From contig NZ_DASYHI010000021.1 of NCBI RefSeq assembly GCF_035998675.1, positions 62,001 through 126,000 of the forward strand: a stretch of 64,000 nucleotides of DNA, in the 5' to 3' direction. The position numbers were made by a program, and so were the translations under genes. This document shows positions 17,376 to 25,479 of this stretch, piece after piece. This DNA is from Telluribacter sp035998675 (GTDB taxonomy: Bacteria; Bacteroidota; Bacteroidia; Cytophagales; Spirosomataceae). Position 1 is the stretch's first letter. Each line of letters starts with the position of its first letter. The notes beneath the pieces are model-generated. The model saw only the letters and a program-made list of their open reading frames with translations. It searched no databases and was not told the origin of the DNA.

Positions 17376-18352
17376 GGAAGTCCTGCATCAAGAGCATTGG
17401 TGAGCCAGGCTTCATCGGCCTTTAAACCAAAGAAATCTCCTTTCTTAAGTTGCTTTACACGTGTTGCTCCCTCCTGTTTATCTACTAATATTAGTTCCTC
17501 TTCCCGCAGTTGTCGAACTAGCGTTTGAGAATGCGTATTTAGCCAGATATAATGCCCCCGCTCTTCGCATTTATTCCGAAAGAATTCAACAAACGCCTCA
17601 ATGGCGTAAGGAGTAAGCCCATTTTCGGGTTCTTCAATACACAAAAACTGGGGACTATCTGACTGTAAGACCGCTGTTAACAAACAAAGGATATTATAGG
17701 AACCATTAGAAATCAGATTTTTCCCATAGGGCCTCGAAGTACCTTTTTCGTAAAAGAGAAGAGTGTCTGTACCTCCAACATTATCCGTATAAACTTCAAT
17801 ATTCTCAAATTCAGGAATAAATAGTTGTAGGTACTCCACCATCTCTTCCCTCTTTCTCTCATCCTGCAACAGACGTTTAAGTACCTTTTCAAGGTTAGAC
17901 CCATCCAGTGCCAGGTTCAAATTATCTTTTATTAAGAATTTTACTTCCTTTCTGTTACCTATAAAGATTCTTGAAAATGCCCTTAACCAAAAGTTATTAA
18001 TATTATTATGCTCTGGATTGTTGAAATCATGATCCCTCCCAAGCTCTCGCCCCCAGATTGGAGACTCACTAAAATCATATGATGTAATATAGGTACCTAT
18101 AGTATCTAATGTTAGCGCTACCTCAATAGTTGAATCACTTGCATTCTTAGAAAGTAAGTCCTCTTTGCTGCCGAATAATCTTTGGTAAAGTCCTGGACTA
18201 GCTATTGATGCTGCATTGAATTCTAAAGCCTCAAAGATATTTGACTTTCCTACTCCGTTGGCTCCCACAAAAACCGTAAAGGTATTAGGCTCGTCAATTT
18301 CCAGATTGACGAGTGACTTGAAGTTTTTGATATGTAGCTTTTTCAACTTCAT
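17369..18352 (-). CDS. AAA/ABC-type ATPase, putative defence sensor
   Basis: A 327-residue SMC/OLD-like ATPase of the AAA_21/AAA_15 kind. It begins MKLKKLHIKNFKSLVNLEID, has Walker A GANGVGKSN (about 31-39), a short middle insert instead of a coiled coil, the signature-like LISNGSYN, Walker B FLCIEEPENGL and the switch His in NTHSQT. Such compact ATPases pair with nuclease-like partners in PARIS, AbiL, Septu and OLD-type systems. The next gene, overlapping by 7 bases, is TOPRIM-like. It starts 61 bases after the transketolase N-subunit stop and shares its strand. Lower GC than its neighbours suggests acquisition. Confidence 0.85.
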   Translation of the reverse strand: MKLKKLHIKNFKSLVNLEIDEPNTFTVFVGANGVGKSNIFEALEFNAASIASPGLYQRLFGSKEDLLSKNASDSTIEVALTLDTIGTYITSYDFSESPIWGRELGRDHDFNNPEHNNINNFWLRAFSRIFIGNRKEVKFLIKDNLNLALDGSNLEKVLKRLLQDERKREEMVEYLQLFIPEFENIEVYTDNVGGTDTLLFYEKGTSRPYGKNLISNGSYNILCLLTAVLQSDSPQFLCIEEPENGLTPYAIEAFVEFFRNKCEERGHYIWLNTHSQTLVRQLREEELILVDKQEGATRVKQLKKGDFFGLKADEAWLTNALDAGLPW

Positions 18353-18413
18353 TTAAGTAGGCCTTTCATGCTTTACTTACATATTTGACCTGCAGTACAT
18401 GATTATTTAGCTT

Positions 18414-19271
18414 TTAGTAATCGCCCAAACTTTCGTCCAGCTGCGCCAGGGCGGCCGCCAGTTGCTCATCATTGGGCGCTACGCCGTGCCACTTGTGGCT
18501 TCCCATCATGAAGTCCACGCCGTAGCCCATTCCCGTATGCAACAGTACCATCACCGGCTTACCGTGTCCGGCTTTGCTTTTGGCTTCGGTTAATCCTTTC
18601 AGAACCGCGGCCATATCATTTCCTTCCACGATTTCCATTACTTCCCAGCCAAAGGCTTTGTACTTCTCGCCCAGGTCGCGGTTATTCATGACCTTCACGG
18701 TAGGGCCGTCGATCTGCTGGCCGTTCAGGTCAATGAAGGCAATGAGGTGGTCAACCATGTGGTGCGGGGCAAAAGTAGCCGCTTCCCAAACCTGGCCTTC
18801 CTGCTGCTCACCGTCGCCCATGAGGCAGTAAACCAAATGGTCGTCGCCGTTTAGCTTTTTAGCCATAGCCGCGCCAATGGCGACAGACATACCCTGCCCC
18901 AGCGAACCGGAGGCAATGCGAATGCCGGGCAGACCTTCGTGCGTAGTGGGGTGTCCCTGCAGGCGGGAGTCCAGCTTGCGGAAGGTAGCCATCTCTTCCG
19001 CCGGGAAGTACCCTTTACGCGCCAGCACACTGTACCATACGGGCGATATATGTCCATTAGAAAGGAAGAAAAGGTCTTCGCCGGAACCATCCATGTCAAA
19101 TACTACCTTGCCATCCGCTTCCTTAAGCTCCATCCGCTCAAAGTACAGGGCCACCAGCAAATCAGTACAGCCCAGCGAGCCACCCGGATGCCCCGACTGG
19201 CAGCTGTGTACCATCCTGACGATGTCCCGACGTACCTGGGAGGCTATTTTTTCTAATTGTTCGATTTCCAT
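18414..19271 (-). CDS. Transketolase, N-terminal subunit
   Basis: A 285-residue thiamine-diphosphate-binding half. It carries the early His-rich SCQSGHPGGSLGC motif, GHISPVWY, RIASGSLGQGMSVAIGAA, and the cofactor motif GDGEQQEGQVWEAA (about 152-165) followed by FIDLNGQQIDGPT. The stop falls after the domain end, so the split is the natural two-subunit form and not a frameshift. It lies in a minus-strand run after the bcp gene (66-base gap), with the ATPase/TOPRIM pair next and the C-terminal subunit after that. Confidence 0.93.
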   Translation of the reverse strand: MEIEQLEKIASQVRRDIVRMVHSCQSGHPGGSLGCTDLLVALYFERMELKEADGKVVFDMDGSGEDLFFLSNGHISPVWYSVLARKGYFPAEEMATFRKLDSRLQGHPTTHEGLPGIRIASGSLGQGMSVAIGAAMAKKLNGDDHLVYCLMGDGEQQEGQVWEAATFAPHHMVDHLIAFIDLNGQQIDGPTVKVMNNRDLGEKYKAFGWEVMEIVEGNDMAAVLKGLTEAKSKAGHGKPVMVLLHTGMGYGVDFMMGSHKWHGVAPNDEQLAAALAQLDESLGDY

Positions 19272-19337
19272 CTAGGTAAAAAAGAAAGTTAAAAAATTGT
19301 ATGTAGTTAGATCGCCTGGTTAGAAGTACCTCTAGAT

Positions 19338-19790
19338 TTATTCTCCCAGAATCTGACCGGCGTGGTTTTTGGTATCAACCTTTTGAATAATTTCTTCAAT
19401 GACACCCTTTTCATCAATGATAAAAGTAGTACGGGTTATTCCCATAAAGGTACGGCCGTACATGCTTTTTTCACCCCAAACCCCGTAGGCTTCCACCATC
19501 TGGTGGCCGGTATCAGCCAGCAGCGGAAAGGGCAGGTCAAACTTCTCGGCAAACTTCAGGTGCGACTTTTCGTCGTCCACACTTACTCCCAGTACCGCGT
19601 AACCCCGCGCCTGCATGGCCTGGTAGTTATCACGGAGGCTACAGGCCTGGGCGGTACAGCCGGGGGTGTCATCTTTGGGGTAAAAATACAGGACAATTTT
19701 TTTGCCGGAAAAGTCGGAAAGTTTTACGGTGTTACCATGCTGGTCTTTGGCTTCAAACTGGGGAGCCGGTTCACCTTGCTGTAGAGTCAT
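19338..19790 (-). CDS. bcp: Thioredoxin-dependent thiol peroxidase (bacterioferritin comigratory protein)
   Basis: A 150-residue peroxiredoxin of the PrxQ/BCP group that reduces hydroperoxides. The peroxidatic Cys sits in DDTPGCTAQACSLRDNY, with the second Cys five residues later as in resolving-Cys BCPs. GVSVDDEKSHLKFAEKFDLPFPLLAD follows. Its ATG lies 2 bases after the stop codon of the M23 peptidase gene, so the two are very likely cotranscribed. Confidence 0.94.
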   Translation of the reverse strand: MTLQQGEPAPQFEAKDQHGNTVKLSDFSGKKIVLYFYPKDDTPGCTAQACSLRDNYQAMQARGYAVLGVSVDDEKSHLKFAEKFDLPFPLLADTGHQMVEAYGVWGEKSMYGRTFMGITRTTFIIDEKGVIEEIIQKVDTKNHAGQILGE

Positions 19791-19792
19791 TG

Positions 19793-21727
19793 CTATCTTC
19801 TTTTTCGGGTTGAAGCTTTTTTTACAACGGGTTCTGCGATATTGGTCCGCAAGATAGTACTATTTCCTGCTTTGTCCTTTACTTCCAGCACCAACTCCCC
19901 CTCAAAGGGCTTGCTTTCGTCCAGTTTCTCCGACCAGATATAGCGGCTCTTGTATTCATAGTTCATTAGGACCCACTCACCGTTTACCTGAGCCCGGAAC
20001 GAGTCAATCCCCGACATACTATCACCGATAAAGGCCCTGATGCGGTTTTTACTGTGCTCTACCAGCCGTACGTTGGGAGGGGTAAGGTCGGTCTGCAAAA
20101 TAAAAGTACCCAGCTCACGCGTCTGAAAAGTAACCCGGTCGCCCTGCCAGGTACCTCCCACGTAACTATATCCGCCTTTGTGGTACCGGTACACCTGGGT
20201 TCGTTCCTGATTGGTTTCGGGTCCATCGGGCCGGTAGGTTACCCCTATGTAATAGCGCAGGGGAATCTCCGGCTCGTTGATTGTAAGGGTATTATGGCTT
20301 TGACGAATGGCCAGATGGAGCGTATCAAACAAACTGGTCGTATCAAATTTTATGGTCCAGCGGTCGGAGGTATAGGTAACCGGCTGACCGGGCAGGATAC
20401 TCGCTTTGTAAGAAACAGGTACCTCCTTGTCCCCTACCTGTACTGAGTCGGGCAGGTACTTGCGGAGATCGGTCAGGAAAACAGCCGCTCCGTTTATATA
20501 GTAGGCGGGCTCTTCCTGTACCCGGCGCCGGTCGGAGTAGAAGTTGGCAAAGGGTTCGGGGCTTCGGTACCCCTGGGCGGTAACTTTCAGTATGTTTTCC
20601 TGGGCATCGGTCACTATGGCTACCGGAGCGGCTTCGGTAGTAGCCGCCGGTGTTTCTTCCGCCGCCGACTCGCCCCTGATTGTAAAGCTCAATTGTGACC
20701 AATTCTCGAAGGAGTCAAATATCTTGATGCTTACCTCGTGCGTCAGGGTATCCCGAATCTGAAGCTTCCCCCGGTAGCTATCGGTTTTAAAGATTTCAAA
20801 CAGGTTTCCGTCCGGATGGTAAAGCTTGTAAAAACGCGCGCCGGTTTCCTGCTCGGTTCGGTAGTCAATCAGGTTGTTGTAGTCGCGGGTTGAAAGGCTC
20901 GGAAACTTCTCCATGTTGTAGGCGAATATCTCCCTGCCGTCTACTTTTACTTCAATGCAATGCAGCCCGTACCGAAAGCCGGTACCCGACATAAAATCGT
21001 AGGCCTGAAGTTCAAGACCGATTTCCCCCGTAGCCCGGATCGTCTGCGGAATGCGGTAGGTACCATTGCTCTGCCGAATGGGTTTGTAGGTTTGCCGGTC
21101 AAAGCGGCCGTTGACCCGCGAGTCAATCTTCATGGGACGCAGGGCCAGGTTCAAAAAGGCGGGTGAAGTGTTATCGCGAATTTCCTTAAAGCCAAAAAAC
21201 AGCGGATTGAGGTAGTTGTTCTGGGAGTCCCTGATTTCGAAGTGCAGGTGCGGACCACCCGACCCGCCCGTGTTTCCCGACAGGGCCATCACTTCCCCCT
21301 TTTTAAAGGTAATCTGCCCGGGTTCAGGATACAGGTCAATGGTGAAGCTTTGCTTTTGGTACTGCTGTTCGCGTACATAGTCGGCCAGTTTTTCGCCGAA
21401 TTTCTGCAGGTGACCGTACACGGTCGTGAGGCCGTTGGGGTGGCGGAGATAAATAACGTTGCCGTAGCCGGTACCCTGCACGGCTACACGGTATACATAC
21501 CCTTCGGCCGCAGCGTGCACCGAAAGCCCCTCCCGCTGCTGGGTCCGGATATCCAGGCCACCGTGGTAGTGGTTGGTGCGCAGGTCGCCCAGGACTCCCG
21601 CCAGGCTGTTGGGCTGACCGGGCATGATCGGGAACATGAAATAATCCTTGGCGTAGGATTGTTTCTGCGCGGTTAAGGTAAAAGGTACTAAACACACTAA
21701 CGCTACTAAAAATGCAATTCTCCTCAC
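19793..21727 (-). CDS. M23-family (LytM) metallopeptidase
   Basis: A 644-residue exported protein with a signal peptide (ends TLTAQ, about 20). The peptidase domain is near the N-terminus: YHGGLDI holds the first His and Asp ligands (about 53-59) and GPHLHFEI the later HxH pair (about 160). Known members cut peptidoglycan cross-links, though some are inactive regulators; all expected metal ligands are visible here. The remaining ~450 residues are strand-rich, probably Ig-like domains, ending in a basic tail TRKRR. It lies between the FAH hydrolase gene (57-base gap) and bcp (2-base gap). Confidence 0.9.
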   Translation of the reverse strand: MRRIAFLVALVCLVPFTLTAQKQSYAKDYFMFPIMPGQPNSLAGVLGDLRTNHYHGGLDIRTQQREGLSVHAAAEGYVYRVAVQGTGYGNVIYLRHPNGLTTVYGHLQKFGEKLADYVREQQYQKQSFTIDLYPEPGQITFKKGEVMALSGNTGGSGGPHLHFEIRDSQNNYLNPLFFGFKEIRDNTSPAFLNLALRPMKIDSRVNGRFDRQTYKPIRQSNGTYRIPQTIRATGEIGLELQAYDFMSGTGFRYGLHCIEVKVDGREIFAYNMEKFPSLSTRDYNNLIDYRTEQETGARFYKLYHPDGNLFEIFKTDSYRGKLQIRDTLTHEVSIKIFDSFENWSQLSFTIRGESAAEETPAATTEAAPVAIVTDAQENILKVTAQGYRSPEPFANFYSDRRRVQEEPAYYINGAAVFLTDLRKYLPDSVQVGDKEVPVSYKASILPGQPVTYTSDRWTIKFDTTSLFDTLHLAIRQSHNTLTINEPEIPLRYYIGVTYRPDGPETNQERTQVYRYHKGGYSYVGGTWQGDRVTFQTRELGTFILQTDLTPPNVRLVEHSKNRIRAFIGDSMSGIDSFRAQVNGEWVLMNYEYKSRYIWSEKLDESKPFEGELVLEVKDKAGNSTILRTNIAEPVVKKASTRKRR

Positions 21728-21784
21728 GAACCAGACGTATTATTTTCCTAAAAATTAAATTCTGAAACCAAAACGACTCTTTTC

Positions 21785-22396
21785 TTATTTTACATCCAGT
21801 TCCAGCATGGTTTTTCCTTCCATGGAGGCCACCAGCCGGTCGCCGGGTTGAACGGCAGCAACCCCTTTGGGAGTACCGGTAAAGATAAGGTCTCCGGTTT
21901 TCAGGGTGAAGTACTGGGAAACAAACGAAATCAGGTAGTCGATGCGGTAGAGCATCATGGACGTATTACCTTCCTGGCGCGTTTCACCGTTCACCTCCAA
22001 TCGGAAATTGAGGTCCTGCAGGTCAGCGTAGTCAGCTTTGGAAACAAAGTTCGATACCGGCGCTGAACCGTTAAACGCCTTGGCCAGCTCCCAGGGTAAA
22101 CCTTTGTTTTTCAACTTCGACTGCAAATCCCGAGCAGTAAAATCAATACCTATACCAATTTCATCGTAGTACTTATGGGCAAATTTTTCCTCGACAAACT
22201 TGCCCATTTTATTTATCTTCACCACCACCTCTACTTCGTGATGAACATCCTGCGAAAACTCCGGGTAGTAAAAAGCCTCGCCTGGTTGGAGCAGTGCCGT
22301 ATCAGGTTTCATAAATATAACGGGGGCATCCGGCTTTTCGTTGTTCAGCTCCTGTATATGCTCAGCATAATTACGTCCTACACATATAATTTTCAT
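21785..22396 (-). CDS. Fumarylacetoacetate hydrolase-family protein
   Basis: A 203-residue protein of the short FAH type (acylpyruvase/oxaloacetate decarboxylase-like). Family marks: CVGRNYAEHIQEL at the start, FMKPDTALL, the metal-binding HHEVEVVVKI (His-Glu-Glu), IGIDFTARDLQ, and GDLIFTGTPKGVAAVQPGD. Substrate is uncertain because the family covers acylpyruvates, oxaloacetate and related keto acids. It is the first gene of the minus-strand run and has a -7 box upstream at 22447-22454. Confidence 0.9.
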   Translation of the reverse strand: MKIICVGRNYAEHIQELNNEKPDAPVIFMKPDTALLQPGEAFYYPEFSQDVHHEVEVVVKINKMGKFVEEKFAHKYYDEIGIGIDFTARDLQSKLKNKGLPWELAKAFNGSAPVSNFVSKADYADLQDLNFRLEVNGETRQEGNTSMMLYRIDYLISFVSQYFTLKTGDLIFTGTPKGVAAVQPGDRLVASMEGKTMLELDVK

Positions 22397-22446
22397 GAAA
22401 GTACTCTGGGTTTAAGTAGTGGAAGTAAAGGGATCAAACAGCTGGG

Positions 22447-22454
22447 CAAAGCTA
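22447..22454 (-). promoter_or_regulatory. -7 promoter box on minus strand
   Basis: Read on the minus strand it is TAGCTTTG, a perfect TAnnTTTG, about 50 bases upstream of the FAH hydrolase ATG. No clear -33 TTG. Confidence 0.4.
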
Positions 22455-22569
22455 CTTATGAATAGCCATAGTGGCATAATTATTTTTATTTTTCTTGACA
22501 GCCAATGGGCATTTATTTAGAATCAGGCCGCATTTTTTTCGATTATTCGATCATTAATCACTCATTTCT

Positions 22570-23397
22570 ATGAAAAGAATCTTAATTGCCGCTTTTGCTT
22601 CTCTGTTATTTGTGGGAGCTTGCCAGCGGGTACCTTTATCGGGTCGTAATCAACTTATGCTGGTAAGCAGCAAAGATTTACTTCCTATGAGCTTTCAGAG
22701 CTACCGCGAGTTTCTGGACACCAGCCAGGTTGTTCGCTCGGGCAATCAGGTACAGCAGGTGCGGCAGGTAGGTCAGCGAATCCAGAGAGCAGTAGAAGAT
22801 TATATGCGGGAAAACAATCATATGGAGCTCATTGAAGGGTTTCAGTGGGAATTCAATGTAGTAGACAACCCGGCCATAAATGCCTTTTGTATGCCTGGCG
22901 GCAAGGTAGTATTCTATACGGGAATCCTGCCGATTTGCCAGAATGATGATGGAATTGCCGTGGTAATGGGGCACGAAATAGCCCACGCCATTGCCAGCCA
23001 CGGGGCCGAGCGCATGAGTCAGGGGCTGGTGTCACAGGGGGTACTTACGGCCGGACAGGTAGGCCTGGGCGTGGCCATGTCAAACAAACCCCAGCAAACG
23101 CAGCAAATCTATAATACCATTTATGGAGTAGCGGCACCAGCGGCAACAGCCATTGGTTACACGCTACCCAATAGCCGGAATCAGGAGTCGGAGGCTGATC
23201 ACCTCGGACTTGTTTTTATGGCCCGAGCCGGGTACAATCCCGAGGCCGCCGTGGCCTTCTGGCAGCGCATGGATCAGGCCGACAAAGGCCAGCGTCCGCC
23301 GCAGTTCCTGTCCACGCACCCTGATCCCAAAAACCGCGTAAGCAACATTCGCCGGTTACTGCCCAAGGCCCAGAAAGAATTTCAGGCCAGCCGGTAG
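22570..23397 (+). CDS. M48-family zinc metallopeptidase lipoprotein
   Basis: A 275-residue protein with a lipoprotein signal (FVGAC, Cys about 18). The zinc motif HEIAH (about 138-142) and the third ligand in ESEADHLG (about 210) identify M48B-type peptidases such as YcaL/LoiP, which act in the periplasm or outer membrane in protein quality control. The C-terminal STHPDPKNRVSNIRRLLP segment is typical. The NAFCMPGGKVVFYTG strand precedes the active helix. Single gene ended by the hairpin at 23432. Confidence 0.92.
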   Translation: MKRILIAAFASLLFVGACQRVPLSGRNQLMLVSSKDLLPMSFQSYREFLDTSQVVRSGNQVQQVRQVGQRIQRAVEDYMRENNHMELIEGFQWEFNVVDNPAINAFCMPGGKVVFYTGILPICQNDDGIAVVMGHEIAHAIASHGAERMSQGLVSQGVLTAGQVGLGVAMSNKPQQTQQIYNTIYGVAAPAATAIGYTLPNSRNQESEADHLGLVFMARAGYNPEAAVAFWQRMDQADKGQRPPQFLSTHPDPKNRVSNIRRLLPKAQKEFQASR

Positions 23398-23431
23398 CCG
23401 CTGATAATCAACCAGAGAGAAAAAGTAACCA

Positions 23432-23462
23432 ATGACCACCCGTTCGGGTGGTCATTTTTTTG
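23432..23462 (+). terminator. Rho-independent terminator
   Basis: Stem ATGACCACCCG / CGGGTGGTCAT (TT loop, or a GTTC tetraloop) followed by a T-run. Ends the M48 gene. Confidence 0.9.
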
Positions 23463-23526
23463 CGCCAAAGGCTACAATTTTTGGGATAAGGATCGTTATT
23501 TTTGAAACAAATCACTCCGCTGATCC

Positions 23527-24108
23527 ATGCAACAACCCGTTACGCTACCCTATTGCCTGCTGCTTACCGCTCTGTTTTTTTCCTGCGAAACCCTGCATAA
23601 AACGCCTGCTTCCCGTAGTACCAAACGGCCAGCCACCACTACATCGGCCCGGAAGCCGCCTTACTCCAAACCGACAACCGCCCCCACCCGGCCGCGCCCA
23701 GCCGGTCCCTACGACCAGAATGTCAGGGACATTGTACGGGTGGCGCGAACCTACACCGGTACTCCCTACCGCTCCGGCGGCAACGACAAGGGCGGCATTG
23801 ACTGCTCAGGCCTGATTTGTTCGGTTTATACCGAAGTAGGTTTTAAAGTACCCCGAATTTCGTGGCAGCAGTCAGAGTTTGGACGGGAAGTACAGCAGGT
23901 AGCGGATATTCGTCCGGGCGACTGGTTGTTTTTTGTACCTGACGCCGGAAAAGAAGGGTACGTGTCCCACGCGGGTATTGTGACAGAAGTACGGGGCCGA
24001 CAGGAGGTTTTATTTATTCACGCTTCCTCTTCCCGTGGCGTCCGTGAAGACAACCTCTATTCCAACTACTTCAAAAACCGATTCGTGAAAGCGATACGCC
24101 CTTTTTAA
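23527..24108 (+). CDS. NlpC/P60 cell-wall peptidase lipoprotein
   Basis: A 193-residue protein with a lipoprotein signal (LFFSC, Cys about 20), a Pro/Thr/Lys-rich linker (about 25-60), then an NlpC/P60 domain. Catalytic Cys is in GGIDCSGLI (about 99), catalytic His in YVSHAGIV (about 147), and the third polar residue in FIHASSSRGV (about 164). Predicted to cut peptide stems of peptidoglycan from the outer-membrane inner face. A similar lipoprotein is encoded at 56246-56815. Confidence 0.92.
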   Translation: MQQPVTLPYCLLLTALFFSCETLHKTPASRSTKRPATTTSARKPPYSKPTTAPTRPRPAGPYDQNVRDIVRVARTYTGTPYRSGGNDKGGIDCSGLICSVYTEVGFKVPRISWQQSEFGREVQQVADIRPGDWLFFVPDAGKEGYVSHAGIVTEVRGRQEVLFIHASSSRGVREDNLYSNYFKNRFVKAIRPF

Positions 24109-24255
24109 GTTGAGTTATCTTTACAATCAGGTAGTTGGGTAAGGCTACTTTAAGGAGTGGTTTTGTATATTTACGAAAATCCATAGGGGGATACTTCATT
24201 TTGAATTGTCTTTCTGGATAAATACTACATTTCCATCAAACGTCACCTTACCTTC

Positions 24256-25479
24256 ATGGAACAATCTTTAAACCCTACCTGGGTGCCTCCCCAGCCCAAA
24301 GAAGTTGCCACCAGTACCCGCCTTGGCCTACCTGCCTACGTATATGCTGTGGTTTTTTCTTCCTTCTGCGTTATCGCCGGTATTATCTGGGATATCTGCT
24401 GGCACCGGAGCATCGGTCGCGACGGCCTGTTTTCACCTCCCCACCTGCTGGTTTATTTAGGGGCCATTGTTGCGGGCCTGTTTTCAGGCTATCAGGTACT
24501 TAAAACTACTTTTGCGGGAAGTGACACCCAAAAATCCCAGAGTGTTAAAGTCTGGGGCTTTTTCTACAGCTCGCTGGGCGCCTTATTCTGCATTTGGGGG
24601 GCCATTGCCATGCTTACCTCCGCTCCCTTCGACGACTGGTGGCACAGTACCTACGGCCTCGACGTTACAATTCTTTCACCACCCCATACCGTGCTGGCGC
24701 TGGGAATTATTGGTGTACAATTTGGGGCGATGGTGACGGTACTGGCGCTCCGCAACCAAACCAAACTCTATAACGACTTTACACCCGAAGAACGCCGCAA
24801 ACGCGATACCCGCATTTACTGGATGTTTGTCCTGTCGGCCGGCTTTCTGCTCTCGATGTGGTTTACGCTCATCTCCGAGGAGTTGGGCAAGTGGAGCTCC
24901 CACAACTCCAGCTACTACCAGTTTGCATGCGGAGCCTTTCCTTTATTTCTGCTGGCCTTTGGTCGGGCTATTCCCAACCGCTGGACCATCACTACCTCCA
25001 CGGCGGTGTATACGGCCATGCTGTGTCTCACGCTATGGATTATCCCCCTCTTTCCGGCCGAGCCCAAACTGGGACCCATCCTCCACCGCATAGATCACTA
25101 CCAGGGTTTTGAGTTTCCGCTGCTGCTGATCGTACCTGCGCTGGCGATGGACTGGCTATTGATGCGTTATGCCAAATTGAACGACTGGCTGCTGGCCCTG
25201 ATCGTGGGGGTAGCCTTCTTTGCTATCTTTTTCGTGGTTCACTGGTACTTTGGGGCTTTCCTGATGGAGTCGCCCTACTCACGCAACTGGATCTTTGGTA
25301 GTCATTTCTGGTACTTTGGCAATGACCCCAACTGGGAGTACCGCTATAAGTTTGCGCCCTGGACCTTGCAGGAAACCCCGGCCTTGCTCAACGGACTGGC
25401 CATAGCGTTGGGATTGGGTATTGTATCTTCCCGGATCGGACTGGCCTGGGGTAACTGGATGAATAAAATACAACGATGA
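24256..25479 (+). CDS. Polytopic membrane protein with duplicated WH...SPPH motif
   Basis: A 407-residue protein with about ten membrane helices. A motif occurs twice: CWHRSIGRDGLFSPPHLLV (about 48-66) and WWHSTYGLDVTILSPPHTVL (about 121-140). Each has a Trp-His, a Gly-x-Asp, and Ser-Pro-Pro-His before a helix with LG. Repeated His at helix ends could bind metal or haem, but I know of no named family with this pattern. Its stop overlaps the start of the next gene by 4 bases (ATGA), so the two products probably work together. Near the C-terminus an FLMESPYSRNW loop and Trp-rich stretch follow. Function unknown. Confidence 0.75.
   Translation: MEQSLNPTWVPPQPKEVATSTRLGLPAYVYAVVFSSFCVIAGIIWDICWHRSIGRDGLFSPPHLLVYLGAIVAGLFSGYQVLKTTFAGSDTQKSQSVKVWGFFYSSLGALFCIWGAIAMLTSAPFDDWWHSTYGLDVTILSPPHTVLALGIIGVQFGAMVTVLALRNQTKLYNDFTPEERRKRDTRIYWMFVLSAGFLLSMWFTLISEELGKWSSHNSSYYQFACGAFPLFLLAFGRAIPNRWTITTSTAVYTAMLCLTLWIIPLFPAEPKLGPILHRIDHYQGFEFPLLLIVPALAMDWLLMRYAKLNDWLLALIVGVAFFAIFFVVHWYFGAFLMESPYSRNWIFGSHFWYFGNDPNWEYRYKFAPWTLQETPALLNGLAIALGLGIVSSRIGLAWGNWMNKIQR

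Noticed and set aside
15828..19271. Transketolase broken by a frameshift or insertion
   Set aside because: Both halves have complete starts, stops and domain ends; two-subunit transketolases are natural. Only the spacing is unusual.
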